Positions 13,522-24,291 of a stretch of 64,000 nt of DNA are shown here, in pieces. A program made the translations under genes and the position numbers. Source of the stretch: Colias croceus. Lineage: Eukaryota; Arthropoda; Insecta; Lepidoptera; Pieridae. Each line of letters begins with the position of its first letter. Within the stretch, counting starts at the first letter, position 1. The notes under the pieces are model-generated. The model did no database searches and was not told the DNA's origin. It saw only the letters and a list, made by a program, of their open reading frames with translations. The stretch covers positions 14,570,001 to 14,634,000 of the forward strand of contig NC_059568.1 of NCBI RefSeq assembly GCF_905220415.1. The letters run 5' to 3'.

Positions 13522-13740
13522 ATGCCTTCGTGTGTGTTACGATATTGTACAAATAATACAAATAATATGGAAAAGTGCAAAGGAATAACTTTCATCGGTA
13601 AGTAAGTACCTAACTAGATAATAATTTTTAAAACTTAGAGCAAAAAAATGGCAAACAGATTTTGTTCGTAGTGTCTCCTCCATACGTAGTAATATTATCT
13701 CAATGCATAATCGAGACAATATAATTTTCTAATAATTATG
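13522..13740 (+). pseudogene. Degenerate THAP-domain fragment
   Basis: ATG at 13522 opens MPSCVLRYCTNNTNN, matching the start of a THAP C2CH zinc finger (C-x4-C near the N-terminus). The expected next motif, TFHR, is off by one base: the bases for FHR are present (TTTCATCG, ending 13597) but in the +1 frame, so the reading gives TFI instead. A consensus donor GTAAGT follows at once. After an AG near 13638 comes AKKWQTDFVRSV, resembling the K/R-W-x-x-x-V/I-x-R part of THAP domains, then a stop at about 13735. The second zinc-binding pair (C-x2-H) is not found, and the implied 41-bp intron is very short. I read it as a broken THAP gene or a relic of a THAP-bearing transposase. Family assignment rests on short motifs. 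Confidence 0.4.
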
Positions 13741-14332
13741 GTATAACTAGTCTGATAAAGAACATTACACATAAATAGTTAACATAATATTATGGTTGTG
13801 CAACATATTTTTATTCTGTGAGATTAAAAAAAAAACATCTAAACCTGATTGGAACTACAAAAGCGTCATAGTACCCAGCAGTTGCAGTGTAGCACTAGCA
13901 GTTCTTTACATAAAGCTATCTAAAGACACTAGATGGCCTTGTTGTGAAGTTAAATTATTTCGTTTTACTTTTATAACAGTTTGAAGTACTAGAATCAATG
14001 CAACCAACAATTTCAGTGTTTTATCTATTTTTTTGTTCTGTACTTGTTTAAAGAATATTTTTTATAAAATATTAATATTCTATATTTTGTATATCTGACA
14101 AGTAACTAGATGGCGCTAGGAGTAACTTTTGGGACTACAAAGTAAGCTTTGTCCGAGACTTTTATAGCCACCAACTTTTTGATGCAGTGACTAATTTTAC
14201 AAATAATTTCAACAAAATCGGTTTAGTCGTTTTCCTCAAATATAAATAATCAACAAATATAATATAAAAGTAAACAAACCGATAAGATGAAATAACCTGC
14301 CTTATAGTTTTCCTAAATATATTTCCATATCC

Positions 14333-15742
14333 TCAAACTTTTAGCCAGTACGTCCAGCCCATTAGTCTACTGTTAAGATGTAGCTGTTCAATGGCTCCAT
14401 AGGCCCCAATCACAGGACATCTATTATAAATATACGTGTGACACACTCTCCTCACTTCATCAGCCTTAATATTGTCAATTGCCCGAAATTTTTCCTGCAT
14501 TGTAGGTACTCCTCCCGTAAAATACACCCACTTAGCTATATCTTTGCAAGAGTCCTCCGCTTTTTGATTTTGAAGAATAATTTTGTACTTCATCGCTAGC
14601 TTTGTCTTGAGCAACTCTGCGTCTGTCACACAATTGCATAATTTCATCCATTCATGGGTAATGCAATTTATAATATCGTCAATGTGCATCCGAGGTGATA
14701 CGAAGTGTATTCCCCAAAGACCTGTATCTTTGTATGTGGTGTAGAACGATTCGAACGAATTTGCTAACCCAGACGCAGCGGCTTGAGCCAAGTATACAGC
14801 ATGATTATCACCTCCAGCTTGTGATCTATCCCATGCTCCTATAACAGCTGCGGCCAGTTCCATCGGGAGACGATCCTCATGCTGAAACGGCGGGGCTTCG
14901 AATGCTAAAGCAATGTGACCAACTTCTAGGGAATCATCCCTGTAACGAATATCGGCTTCGGTGAATCGGTATGGATTGTAGCTCGAACATCTAGCGGCAT
15001 CAAATTTGTTTATGTAAGTATTCGCTAAACCTAATAGTTGGTCATGTTTCACTCCTCCCGCACAGGCTAAAATGATTTTAGACGGTACAAACATCTTGTT
15101 TATGTACGACTTAATAGTTTGGTCGCTGAAATTATACAGATTGTGACTGGGCCCCATTACAGTTTGAGACAAGGACGTGCCTTGAAACGCACCCGTGTGG
15201 AGGTAATCCATTATGACCTTATATGTATCAGTATCGTATTTTAACATTTCTTGGTAAACGACACATTTCTGGATTTCGATGTCGGAACTAGAATAAGCAT
15301 TGTTGAATATGCAGTCACTCAAAATGTCTACGACTTGGGGAACATGTTCATTCAAACATTCTGCATAGAAGCCGACTAGCTCGCGTGTTGTGAAACATTT
15401 CAACTTTGCTCCAATTTCGCTTATTTCATTTTCGAGTTCATTCTTCTGTCTCTTGTTAGTTCCCTTAAAGCAAATATGTTGGAAGAAGTGTGCGACTCCA
15501 TTTTCCTGTGCCATCTCGTATCTAGAGCCAGCATTAATAAATATTCCGACACAAGAATTGAAGCTTTCCCTTTCCTCATTGGCGACTATTAGACCTGTTG
15601 TCAATTGGGAGCAGTTCATATTTGCCTGTGTGTTGAGAAAGTGTTCGAATTGAGGCACAAAACTGCTGTTGTATTTGCGTATTTGTAATGTTTTTAATGG
15701 TAGTTTCCGAAAACTGTTGTGTTTTAAAATAAACTTCCACAT
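14333..15742 (-). CDS. Mitochondrial processing peptidase beta / cytochrome bc1 core protein 1-like, intronless, catalytic Glu replaced
   Basis: A 469-residue protein, the usual length of MPP-beta/UQCRC1. The first 30 residues (MWKFILKHNSFRKLPLK...) are basic with no acidic residue, as expected for a mitochondrial presequence, and RKY|NS at 22-26 fits an R-3 cleavage site. The M16 N-terminal domain shows AGSRYE (71-76) and the metal site as HFFQH at 85-89. Active MPP-beta has HxxEH at this place, and the distal Glu 76 residues later is kept (E165). The Glu-to-Gln change at position 88 should abolish hydrolysis. Conserved C-domain motifs remain: WDRSQAGG, KDTGLWGI, TYIYNRCP and the terminal YWLKV. 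The likely role is structural, like core protein 1, or a germline-specialised mitochondrial subunit. The gene has no introns, unlike typical family members, so it looks like a retrocopy kept under selection. It lies head to head with the paralog at 16106-17590. Confidence 0.88.
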   Translation of the reverse strand: MWKFILKHNSFRKLPLKTLQIRKYNSSFVPQFEHFLNTQANMNCSQLTTGLIVANEERESFNSCVGIFINAGSRYEMAQENGVAHFFQHICFKGTNKRQKNELENEISEIGAKLKCFTTRELVGFYAECLNEHVPQVVDILSDCIFNNAYSSSDIEIQKCVVYQEMLKYDTDTYKVIMDYLHTGAFQGTSLSQTVMGPSHNLYNFSDQTIKSYINKMFVPSKIILACAGGVKHDQLLGLANTYINKFDAARCSSYNPYRFTEADIRYRDDSLEVGHIALAFEAPPFQHEDRLPMELAAAVIGAWDRSQAGGDNHAVYLAQAAASGLANSFESFYTTYKDTGLWGIHFVSPRMHIDDIINCITHEWMKLCNCVTDAELLKTKLAMKYKIILQNQKAEDSCKDIAKWVYFTGGVPTMQEKFRAIDNIKADEVRRVCHTYIYNRCPVIGAYGAIEQLHLNSRLMGWTYWLKV

Positions 15743-16105
15743 TCTTACAAGGTATTATGTAGCTACACTGAGTTTTGTTCGTTACTTCTAATAGATATTA
15801 TGTAGTTAGGAATTGAAGATAATATTCTTGGTGAATATTCGTAAACAATAGATACAAATCAAATCATAAATATCTGTTGATTATTTTGTCAAATTGACAA
15901 TCGTCATTTCGAAGTTATTTTTAGTGGGTAGTGTTCTAATCACAGGTTCTTACTAATTTACTAATAAATGTGTCCCTTACTAATATTGTAAACATTAAAT
16001 TGAAAAAATGCTAATTTAATACGATACTGCACATTTTTTGTCTTCTATGTTCACATCAAATTATTGTGTTACTTTAACCTATATGTTTATAGAACCTTTA
16101 ATGAT
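15743..16105. promoter_or_regulatory. Shared spacer between divergent MPP-beta-like genes
   Basis: About 360 bp separates the two start codons, so both promoters must lie here or in the 5' ends of the transcripts. The segment contains an imperfect palindrome, TTGTCAAATTGACAA, at about 15886-15900. No clear TATA box is placed correctly for either gene. The bidirectional-promoter reading is an inference from geometry alone. Confidence 0.4.
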
Positions 16106-17590
16106 ATGTTTTTTGTATCTAGTCGTGACATTAGGGTATTAAAATTATGTATGTCAAATGTCTACACCAGTCGTTACTCATATATTAGACAATTTTATAA
16201 GACTGAGTTAATAATGATTTTGGGTAATGTATTAAAAGGTTTTAATCCAACTAAACATCTCTTCAAAGCAACAAAAAGTTACATTTCTCACGCTGGAGTA
16301 GTGACAGTCACGAAGTTATCTAATGGACTACGAGTGGCTACTGAAGAAACCGGCGGCCCCTTAGCTTGCCTCAGACTGTTTATACAAGTCGGCTCCAGGT
16401 ACGAAAACAGTGACTCTAATGGAATATGTCATTTCATAGAACATATGGCATACAAAGGCTTTAATTCCATGAACAAACAGAACTTGGAACATACGCTGAG
16501 CGATCTAGGTATCAAAATGGATGCGATAACGACACGAGAATATCAAGTGTTCTCCGGAATTTGTCCCAGCGAATGCTCCAATGAAGTTGTGGATATATTA
16601 TCTAAAATCCTAACAGACTTAGAATTATCTGAACAAGAAATGGCGTGTGAAAGGCAAAACATTGAAACGGAATTACTCGATTTGGATATAGATCCTAAGA
16701 CGGTAATGTTTGAGTATTTAAAGGAAACTGCGTTCCAAGGAACCACATTGTCACGAAGAGTCGCCGGTCCGACGAGAAACTTGAAAAGGTTCAATCGAGC
16801 TTGCGCTTATCACTTCCTACAGAAAAATTATACGCCTTTACGGATAGTTCTCGCTTCTTCGGGAGGGGTGACCCATCAAAGCATAATGGCGCGTGCCGGA
16901 CAAAGTTTCGGTAATTTGCCGTGTGATAATGAACCATTGGATCACGGTCCGTGTCGTTTTACGGGATCCCAAACTCTCTATCGCGACGATTCGATGCCAT
17001 TCGCTCATGTTTCACTTGCTTTTGAAGTAGCTGGTTACACGAGTAGTGATTACTTGCCACTTTTAGTAGCGAAGCATATTATTGGCTCCTGGCACAGGAG
17101 TCAAGGTGGATCTGAGCGTCACGCTCCGTATCAAGCGCAGGCATCTTCGAGCGTGTCCTGTGAAAGCTATGAATGTTTCTACATACCGTACCGCGATGTA
17201 GGTTTGTGGGGCACGTATATTGTATGTCCTCGTATGTCGGTTGAGGATTGTGTTCACCTTGCCCAAGGTACTTGGATGCATTTGTGTACAACGACGACGG
17301 ATGCTGATGTGCAGCGAGCCGTGAATGCGGTCAAGCTAGAGTTGGCTAAACGAGAAGATGGCGTCATAAACTCATCTTTCGATATTGGCATGCAGGTCCT
17401 TTTCAAAAATGAAAGAGAGTCTTTGTCAGCTGTTTTTGAACAACTTTCAGCGCTTACAGCCAGCACTGTCAAGAATGTTGCGTACAACTACATTTATAAT
17501 AAAACGACCGCTGTGAGCGCTGTTGGACCAACGGAAGGCTTGCCTGATTATAATAGATTACAAGCTGGTTCTTATTGGTTGAGAATTTGA
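16106..17590 (+). CDS. Mitochondrial processing peptidase beta / cytochrome bc1 core protein 1-like, intronless, metal site intact
   Basis: The open frame runs from 16064, but its first codon is TTG. The first in-frame ATG is 16106 (494 residues); 16151 (479 residues, giving the basic leader MSNVYTSRYSYIRQFYK) and 16214 are also plausible, and 16151 best matches family length. The M16 signature is complete: HFIEH (residues 109-113 counting from 16106), with E182 and E189 in the CERQNIETE segment, the latter 76 residues after the second His. This is the full HxxEH-(76)-E zinc/catalytic set of active MPP-beta. Downstream are WHRSQGG, RDVGLWGTY, YNYIYNK, VGPTEGLPDYNR and the terminal YWLRI. Predicted site: mitochondrial matrix or inner membrane, removing presequences with an MPP-alpha partner, or serving in complex III. 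AATAAA at 17594-17599 and 17634-17639 could end the transcript. The lack of introns and strong divergence from its head-to-head paralog suggest an old retrogene pair. Confidence 0.9.
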   Translation: MFFVSSRDIRVLKLCMSNVYTSRYSYIRQFYKTELIMILGNVLKGFNPTKHLFKATKSYISHAGVVTVTKLSNGLRVATEETGGPLACLRLFIQVGSRYENSDSNGICHFIEHMAYKGFNSMNKQNLEHTLSDLGIKMDAITTREYQVFSGICPSECSNEVVDILSKILTDLELSEQEMACERQNIETELLDLDIDPKTVMFEYLKETAFQGTTLSRRVAGPTRNLKRFNRACAYHFLQKNYTPLRIVLASSGGVTHQSIMARAGQSFGNLPCDNEPLDHGPCRFTGSQTLYRDDSMPFAHVSLAFEVAGYTSSDYLPLLVAKHIIGSWHRSQGGSERHAPYQAQASSSVSCESYECFYIPYRDVGLWGTYIVCPRMSVEDCVHLAQGTWMHLCTTTTDADVQRAVNAVKLELAKREDGVINSSFDIGMQVLFKNERESLSAVFEQLSALTASTVKNVAYNYIYNKTTAVSAVGPTEGLPDYNRLQAGSYWLRI

Positions 17591-17633
17591 TGTAATAAAA
17601 AACTTAACTAGCAAAATTGGCTAGATGTCATTA

Positions 17634-17670
17634 AATAAATAAATAAATAATTTATTTCATGTGTAAGTTT
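17634..17670 (+). terminator. Polyadenylation signal for the plus-strand MPP-beta-like gene
   Basis: An AAATAAATAAATAAAT run from 17633 supplies overlapping AATAAA words, with CATGTGTAAGTTT downstream as a GT-rich element. It lies about 45 bp after the stop codon. A first AATAAA begins only 4 bp after the stop and would give an extremely short 3' UTR. Confidence 0.5.
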
Positions 17671-17888
17671 ATTTCATAGCTTTTACACACGCATGCATTT
17701 TAAATTCTTTTCTCCAAGTGCATAATCACTAAACTTTAAGGTAATATTGTCGAGATGTTATGGAAATAGGCATGCAGTTTCTCATTCATGTATGATATAT
17801 CAACAAAGCCACCCACTTTATCAACAAGACGATATTTTTTTATTATTTTATATATGTTTTAGTTAACTAACTTCATTGCAATCACAGG

Positions 17889-18045
17889 CCGCTAAGTGAA
17901 TTCCCGTGTCCCTTTATGGGATAAGAGGCTGAGCAAAATAAAATAGGTTATTTACTTATTTTATACTGATTCTCTGATCGATTTTATTTACGCACAAGTA
18001 GGTGATCAGCCTTCTGTCCTGCCAGATTGAGACGCTTGTTTTATT
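17889..18045. repeat. Dispersed repeat, copy 1
   Basis: Shares CCCGTGTCCCTT, CTGATCGATTTT and GGTGATCAGCCTTCT, in the same order and spacing, with 32233-32340. Both copies lack visible terminal repeats. Probably a LINE- or SINE-derived repeat common in Lepidoptera; the class is not resolved here. Confidence 0.5.
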
Positions 18046-18049
18046 ACCC

Positions 18050-18285
18050 TCACGTTTATGCAGCTTCTACAGTACCTACAAGTACAACCGATATATTTTC
18101 AAAGCGCCTACGATATTGAGGCATTTAAAAAGAGAGCTAACATATACCCACCTTAAAAGTCAGCAACAAATCTTCGGACACGTCTGTAGATATGCCTATG
18201 GGCTGTGAGATCGCTTACCACCAGGATAGCCTATGCATCCTCGTGGTAAGCTATCGTTTTCCTACTCTTCTATAAAAAAAAGTAA
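18050..18285 (+). pseudogene. LINE 3' fragment, decayed RT C-terminus
   Basis: The coding-like part includes an ACGATATTGAGGCATTTAAA stretch that reads YDIEAFKKRAN, the kind of tail seen at the end of many non-LTR reverse transcriptases. Then follow the ATCGCTTACCACCAGG block and a terminal A run at about 18275. A related fragment in reverse lies at 36640-36835. Frames are broken. Confidence 0.5.
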
Positions 18286-18699
18286 ATCCTAATTCATACC
18301 TAACGGTTTTCAATGTACTTTTCTTTACAAACTGTTTAAAATTGCAGTCCATCGAGCAATCAAAGTGTGTTAGAAAGAGTGATGAAGTTTTCAGTTCGAG
18401 CGGTAACTTCACTGATAAAGTTCTTTCATAACTTTGGCGTTCTGAAGAATTTGCTCAATATTGCATTGTGGATGTCTTGTTGGAAGCGTTCACCAATGCA
18501 AGATATTCAATGTATTTTGTATTGTAGCTTTTAGTTTTGTTTTTTATAAGATAAGAAGAATGATGATGATCTATGTCTAAGTTATCGTGTAAAAATTAGT
18601 TTTTATAGGATAACTTGTGTAGATAGCTAAATAAAATTATAATGCCTTCGCTTTTCGGTTATAAAATGATTTCCCGGATTACGTTAAGACCATCTCATC

Positions 18700-18900
18700 T
18701 ATATCTATATCCATACATATTAATAGGTATTATAAATGCGAAAGTAACTCTGTCTGTCTGTCTCTAACTCAATCACGCCTAAACTACTGAACTAATTTGC
18801 ATGAAATTTGGTATGGAGATATTTTGATACCCGAGAAAGGACATAGGCTACCTTTTATAGCGAAATATGTACCACGGGGGAAGCCGGGGCGGACCACTAG
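18700..18900 (+). mobile_element. Helitron-like non-autonomous element
   Basis: Begins near TCCATACATATTAATAGG and carries the ATAAATGCGAAAGTAACTC and AAATTTGGTATGGAGATATT blocks. It ends with GAAGCCGGGGCGGACCACTAG followed by T. The 3' CTAG with a GC-rich stem just upstream, and insertion before T, are Helitron hallmarks. It abuts the next element at 18901. Confidence 0.7.
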
Positions 18901-19128
18901 TATTATATAAAACTCAAAGGTGACTGATATAGGTAGTGATCTATCAACGCACAACCCAAACCACTCGACGGATCGGACTGAAATTTGGCATGCAGGTAGA
19001 TGTTAGGACGGAGGCGTCCCCTAAGAAAGGATTTTGATCAATTCTACCCCCAAGGGATAAAATAGGGGATGAATATTTGTATCATGTTTATCTTTTCCAC
19101 GCAGGCGAAGCTGCGGCCAACAGCCTAG
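18901..19128 (+). mobile_element. Second Helitron-like element, joined head to tail
   Basis: Starts directly after the CTAG of the preceding copy, with a different body (AGTGATCTATCAACGCACAA, AATTTGGCATGCAGGTAG). It ends GCGAAGCTGCGGCCAACAGCCTAG|T. The shared junction suggests insertion at the previous element's 3' end. Confidence 0.65.
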
Positions 19129-19416
19129 TATAATATAAAGATTAAATTTCACCTATTTATATTTTATCCAATTCAAATATCCAAATTCCTTTAAAAAGCC
19201 ATTTAAAACGTTTCAGTTAATCGCGCAAACAACCTGATTCCTCCTATTGAATATATCTAAAGGTGCATACAATCCGCTTTGAAAGCGGATGAGCGAGCTG
19301 TGTGATTCTTTACAATTTTTGCCTTTGTAAATTCCGTTCTAAAAAGATTAACCGCGTGAATAGATTCCAGATTTGTCCGTTAGAGAAATCGGTGGACAGT
19401 TGTAACTGATAGTATA

Positions 19417-19619
19417 TCTATACTCATATTATAAAGCTGAAGAGTTTGTTTGTTTGTTGGAATGCGCTAATCTCAGGAATTGGTCCGAATTGAAAAATTA
19501 TTTCGGTGTTAGATAGCCCATTTATCGAGGAAGACTACAGTCTATATATCATTAGTCATTACGATAAGACAAACAGGAGTGGAGCCACGCGGGTGAAACC
19601 TCAATGCGCAGGTACCTAG
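19417..19619 (+). mobile_element. Helitron-like element, GAAGAGTTTG family
   Basis: TCTATACTCATATTATAAAG, then GCTGAAGAGTTTGTTTG, then TTAGATAGCCCATTTATCGA, ending GGTACCTAG|T at 19619. Relatives lie at 29776 (reverse), 30200, 31332 and 62038. Confidence 0.7.
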
Positions 19620-19802
19620 TGTGTATATAAATTTGAAATCTGTTGCATTGCATGACATTTCTTTAATATGTGGAACCCAAGTGAAACCGAAAAACTTACG
19701 GGTTTTCCTTTTTTCTGTAATGACGAAGGTTCCACTGCACGTCATATAAAACATACACTGAATAATATTGATACAAGCACACTTTTACAAAAAGATTATT
19801 AT

Positions 19803-19960
19803 GTATTATTTATTTATTTATTTCATTTATTCTTCACTGTATAGGAAATACAAAATGAAGACGACATAAAATAAAAGATACAATCGGCATATAGTGGGCG
19901 GCCTTATGGCTATAACTTATAAGCCATTTCTTCCAGGCAACCGCCGGGTAGAGGATAAAA
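19803..19960 (-). mobile_element. LINE 3' end, reverse orientation
   Basis: Read on the minus strand: GGTTGCCTGGAAGAAATGGC, then GCC(A)TAAGGCCGCC, then a tail of AAATAAATAAATAAAT. It matches the 3' UTR that follows the RT fragment at 59941, so this is another truncated copy of that LINE. Confidence 0.6.
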
Positions 19961-20699
19961 ATATAATATTAATACGCATTGTGTATAATATAAATGTAAG
20001 TATACTTTATTCCCTGTTTGAAATCGTGTAAAACAAAGTTTTGGCAATGTACATGCTCAATAATTCAAAAGTATTGAAAAGTTTCGAAATTACTGTCAAA
20101 TGTATAATTTAGTGAAGATGGTTTTATGGTTTTACAGCATCCATATTTTAAGTTAGAAACCGGGACAAAATAGGTCACAGAAATAAATCACAATGCAATA
20201 TTTAATAGAATACGTGTCAAAATTAAGTTACCTACTCAAGAATATTTATCAAAAACAATTTTTTTTATTACTTTGCTTGACATTCTCAATGTGCTAAATA
20301 TTGCTTTTTAGTTAAATTTAAAAATTATCTACTTTCTGTAGATATTCATGTAATTTAAAATATGCAGGTACTTACTTGCATTTTTAGTCTATGTTCCATT
20401 TTGCTACGTTCTTATTAAAAACCATGAAAATATGTATGTATAATGTATGTTGAAGTACATCGAATAAAGTAAGTATTGTATGTTTTCCAAATTGTATTAT
20501 TTCGCAAATAAACAGAAACACTGAAAGACTAAGTAAAACATTCTGCGAAAAATATCTGCTTTAGAAAGTTTTAAATAATGTCCTCTAAGGGACGCCATAT
20601 TGAATTAAGTGTGACGTGACTTAAATTAAAGATAGAGGATGTTACTGTCTAAACTTTGTTTATTAAATAATAAGAAAAATTTTGTTAAAAACTCGCTTT

Positions 20700-20897
20700 A
20701 ATAAAATAATCTTCTGGAATTTTTGTATTGTAACCGATCCTTGATAAGGTTACAAAATTGAATTATAAATCTGTCAATTTAAAATAGGCCAAAATAAGGC
20801 CGAAATCAAGACTATAGAAGTCGGTTATATACAACGATCACATATATATTTGTATCTTTTATGTATCCATAATAAACGTATTTCATTTCATTTCATA
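20700..20897 (+). mobile_element. Probable LINE/SINE 3' end with (TTTCA)n tail
   Basis: An AATAAA (20870-20875) followed closely by TTTCATTTCATTTCAT (20881-20896) resembles the tail of the LINE at 44330-49370, which also ends in TTTCA repeats. The upstream limit is uncertain. A similar tail lies at about 33320-33342. Confidence 0.4.
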
Positions 20898-23800
20898 TAG
20901 AAAAGAGCTTGTTAAAAATGATTCCTTATTTCTAAAAAACCGTAAACTTAATCTATGCACAACATTTCAAAAGACTTCACGAATAGGTACTAGTCACAAG
21001 ACTTGGCTTCCATAAATGGTTTTCTCGTTATAAGCTTAATGGTTATGAGGAGTGTCTGAATGAGGTTACGATTTGGAAAAATGTAAATTAATGTAGTATT
21101 GTTATAATTTTCCAGATTTTTGATACAAGGGTTAAGATAACGTGATTTTAGAACTTGTTGTCCTGAGTTCAATCGCCGTTGAAGACTAGTGAAGGAATAT
21201 GAAAACTTGGCATGGCACAGAAGGATTATTTGCATAAAGAAAATTTCTAGTACGAAAGTGATGTGATTAAGAAATGCTCATACTAATTAAACTGACATTT
21301 TTCTTGTGATTTAAAACAACACTCATTTTTTTTATAATAAAGTAATATAAATCTTATCTAAAATATATGGAAAAAATAGAGAAGAAATTGGCATGGTAGG
21401 TTTTTTTTAGCCTACTGAATACCAATATTACTTATTATTTATGCGTAACATCGTCTTACTTTGATAATATTGACTCGCTATTTATTACTTTCATAACCAC
21501 CAAATGAGCCATAAAATTTAATATAATTTTACGTTAAAAATGTAGCAAAATAATTTCCTATTTGCATAAGTATGAATTTTATATCCCCTGAGAGGATGCG
21601 ACCCGCTCCTCGGTACAAAATTAAAAGTTGGCGATCGCTCGACTTTCATATTTGATATTTGCATAATTTTTATTCAAACATAAAACTTTTTTAGGATGCG
21701 ACGATTGTCTTTTACACGGAAAAGTTGAAAAACGAATTTTAGGTCAAAGCTACTGTAATTTAGAAAGTTTCATAGTTAAAAACCAAGAGTTTGTTAAATT
21801 ATTTTTATTTATAGAGTTTGTGTGAAACCTTTTTCTGTTTGTTGATAGGTACCAGTGCTTTATGTAAAAATTTTCTAAAAATGTTTGGTTACTTTCGAAC
21901 ACGAACTTCGTTACTACATATCCCTATAGTTTCTAGTTTTCATGATGTTTTTATAAAAATCTGCTCCATTCAACTCATTCGTGTTTCCATAATATTAATT
22001 TAAAATTCATGTAATCCGAAATCGCTACGAATATTTCGCGAACTTCCCGCTCATTCCTTAAAGTTCGACAGCAAAGACAAACTGAATAATGTTTTAAAGG
22101 AAAAATGTAGAGTATTAAAATATTCGCGGGGTGAATTGCAATTCTAGATATTTTAGACCGAAGTTGACACATTAATCACCTGATATGGAGATCTCGGGCA
22201 ATTCTCGTCTATCATGCTAGAAAAGTTCTGAAAGTTAGTAAGTCTTTAATAAGAAAAGATGTCGTAATTAAGTTGCCGTTAGTCGCGGACCGCGATGCAG
22301 CTGTGACCGGGAAATGTTAGCTCCCGCCAACCCAGAGGTATCTTTGGATGTCAGAATTGTTACGTAAGGATTTTTGTAATCCAACCGTAACCGAATGATA
22401 TATATAGACGATATTTATGTTCTTTTTCGCCCAGATATAAATGGCATTTAATCCATCTTATGAGTGAAGAACCTTTTTTTGTAAGATTTAATCGAATTAA
22501 TCACGATACGGTGTTTTATATGAAGAAATACAGAGGCTACTAGAATGATATGATTTAGAAGTGAGTGATACTAGTAAAATGTACCCCAATTAATTGCACC
22601 TTAAAAAATGTACCTACGTTAACAAGTCTGAAAGTGATTACGCCATGATAGTTAGCTCATCTCGTTATACCCACCGATGTGTTTAACCGCGTAAAATGTG
22701 TGCCGAGTTTCGAGCAGGTAAGCAAATTATCATCGTTAATCTTTCGATTTAATATGATCAGAGTGATTAACTGGAAATCAATTTCGATCTTATACCTATA
22801 ATGAGGAAGGTTCACGCTTGAATTGCTTTTTACTATGACTTCGTTAATACAATTTATTATGTAGTTAGTTGTTTCGTAACGGCGTTGTTTTTCACTGAAG
22901 TAATTAGGCTCTTTAAGTTACGCGTGACTTATGAAATCAAGAGATAAATTTAAAAACTTTTTGGAATAAATTTATTCCAACTAATTAAACTCTTAAATTA
23001 GATATTTTTTTCTTTAAACAAAGCAAATTCCAACAAGCAACTAGCTATAAAAAATCTTACCATTTCTTTTATATAGAAGATTATTTCCAAGTCGTTGATG
23101 AGAAACTATGCATAAGCTCTTTATAAAGGAAAGTTGAATAAAATTATTTGAAATATGTTTTACTTTTATCTCTTCTTAAACTAGGTATACGTCTTTTCAA
23201 TGTTTGTTGTTTATTTTAGAATATCAAGGCAAGAACTTTTATTATAAAATAAAATTTAAACCGATGAGTTTGTTGAAACCTACCCATCTAATTATTTTTC
23301 TAAATCGGTATTAGGTGCATATTCCCTTTAAAAAAGTCTTGTTTGAATCATTTGTAACCTAAAAACGTACTCAAAAATAATTTAATGTATTCAATCAAAT
23401 TGATAGCTCGTAGATACTTGAGTTAAACAATACTCTGCTTTAATGAATCGTGAAACCAAACAAATAAACACCAGTACCTTTACAAGAAACACTAGGTACT
23501 ATTACAAACGACAATACTGTAGAACTATTTAAAAGCAGCAATTATCCCAGAGACATTAGCAAGTTTAATTTAAATTCTACAGTTTTCTACGAGTTTCAAA
23601 GATGATCGGAGTAAGATAAGAGAGAAAGGGACGTTCAAAGGTTCGTTACATTATCCGACTCGTTCCTTATCTAACCGAAGTCGTTGGTACTATTTGGATC
23701 TTTGCATTCTGTCAGTCTTTAGAAGAGGTTTTTCACCGACTTTAAAAAGGGGGCTTCTCAAAGCGACTGTATTTTTTTCAAGGCGACAATTTGAAGGCGG

Positions 23801-24291
23801 TTAAGTTGTTTGTAAAATATAATATTTCTGAAACATGACTGAAACTTTATATGGAAATGCTAGACATTTCCAAATAAAAATGTCAATATTATTACATCAT
23901 TTTCTATTCCTTTTGAAGAATAAATGTAGAAAGAAGATAATAATGCTAATAAATTCTGACGTATTCAACTGCATTCTGCACGAGCCACTTTTGGAGTAAT
24001 TAATTCAGTAACAAAGCCAAAGTCTTAATAGAGAAGATATTGTCTTAATTAGTTTGCTTTGGCTTTGAAGTAAGACAGCGTTGTAACGATATGCTAATTT
24101 TCAAAGTTTCGTATATAGTGCATATAGGTTTTTGAGATAACCGGGTTGCAAGATAGTTAATTTATTATTAGAATGTAAAGATGTTGTTTTAATGATAGAG
24201 AAACTTGTATAAATTTGTATGAAAATTAAGGTTTTGCGTTTAAAACATTTTTCGTGTCTAAACTAGAGACTACTTAGACATAAATTCGGTA
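20898..24291. other. AT-rich DNA, no gene recognised
   Basis: No open frame carries a known motif. A slightly GC-richer piece at 22270-22370 contains CGCGGACCGCGATGCAGCTG and might be an exon or regulatory segment, but I cannot place splice sites with confidence. No target-duplicated transposon was identified in this stretch. Confidence 0.35.

Noticed and set aside
15390..15653. Plus-strand frame of 87 codons
   Set aside because: Lies antisense inside the MPP-beta-like gene at 14333-15742 and has no features of its own.
16543..17487. Four reverse frames of 70-83 codons
   Set aside because: All are antisense shadows of the plus-strand MPP-beta-like gene.
22270..22370. Possible host exon ending before a GTAAGG
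   Set aside because: GC content rises briefly, but no frame with consistent acceptor and donor could be chosen.
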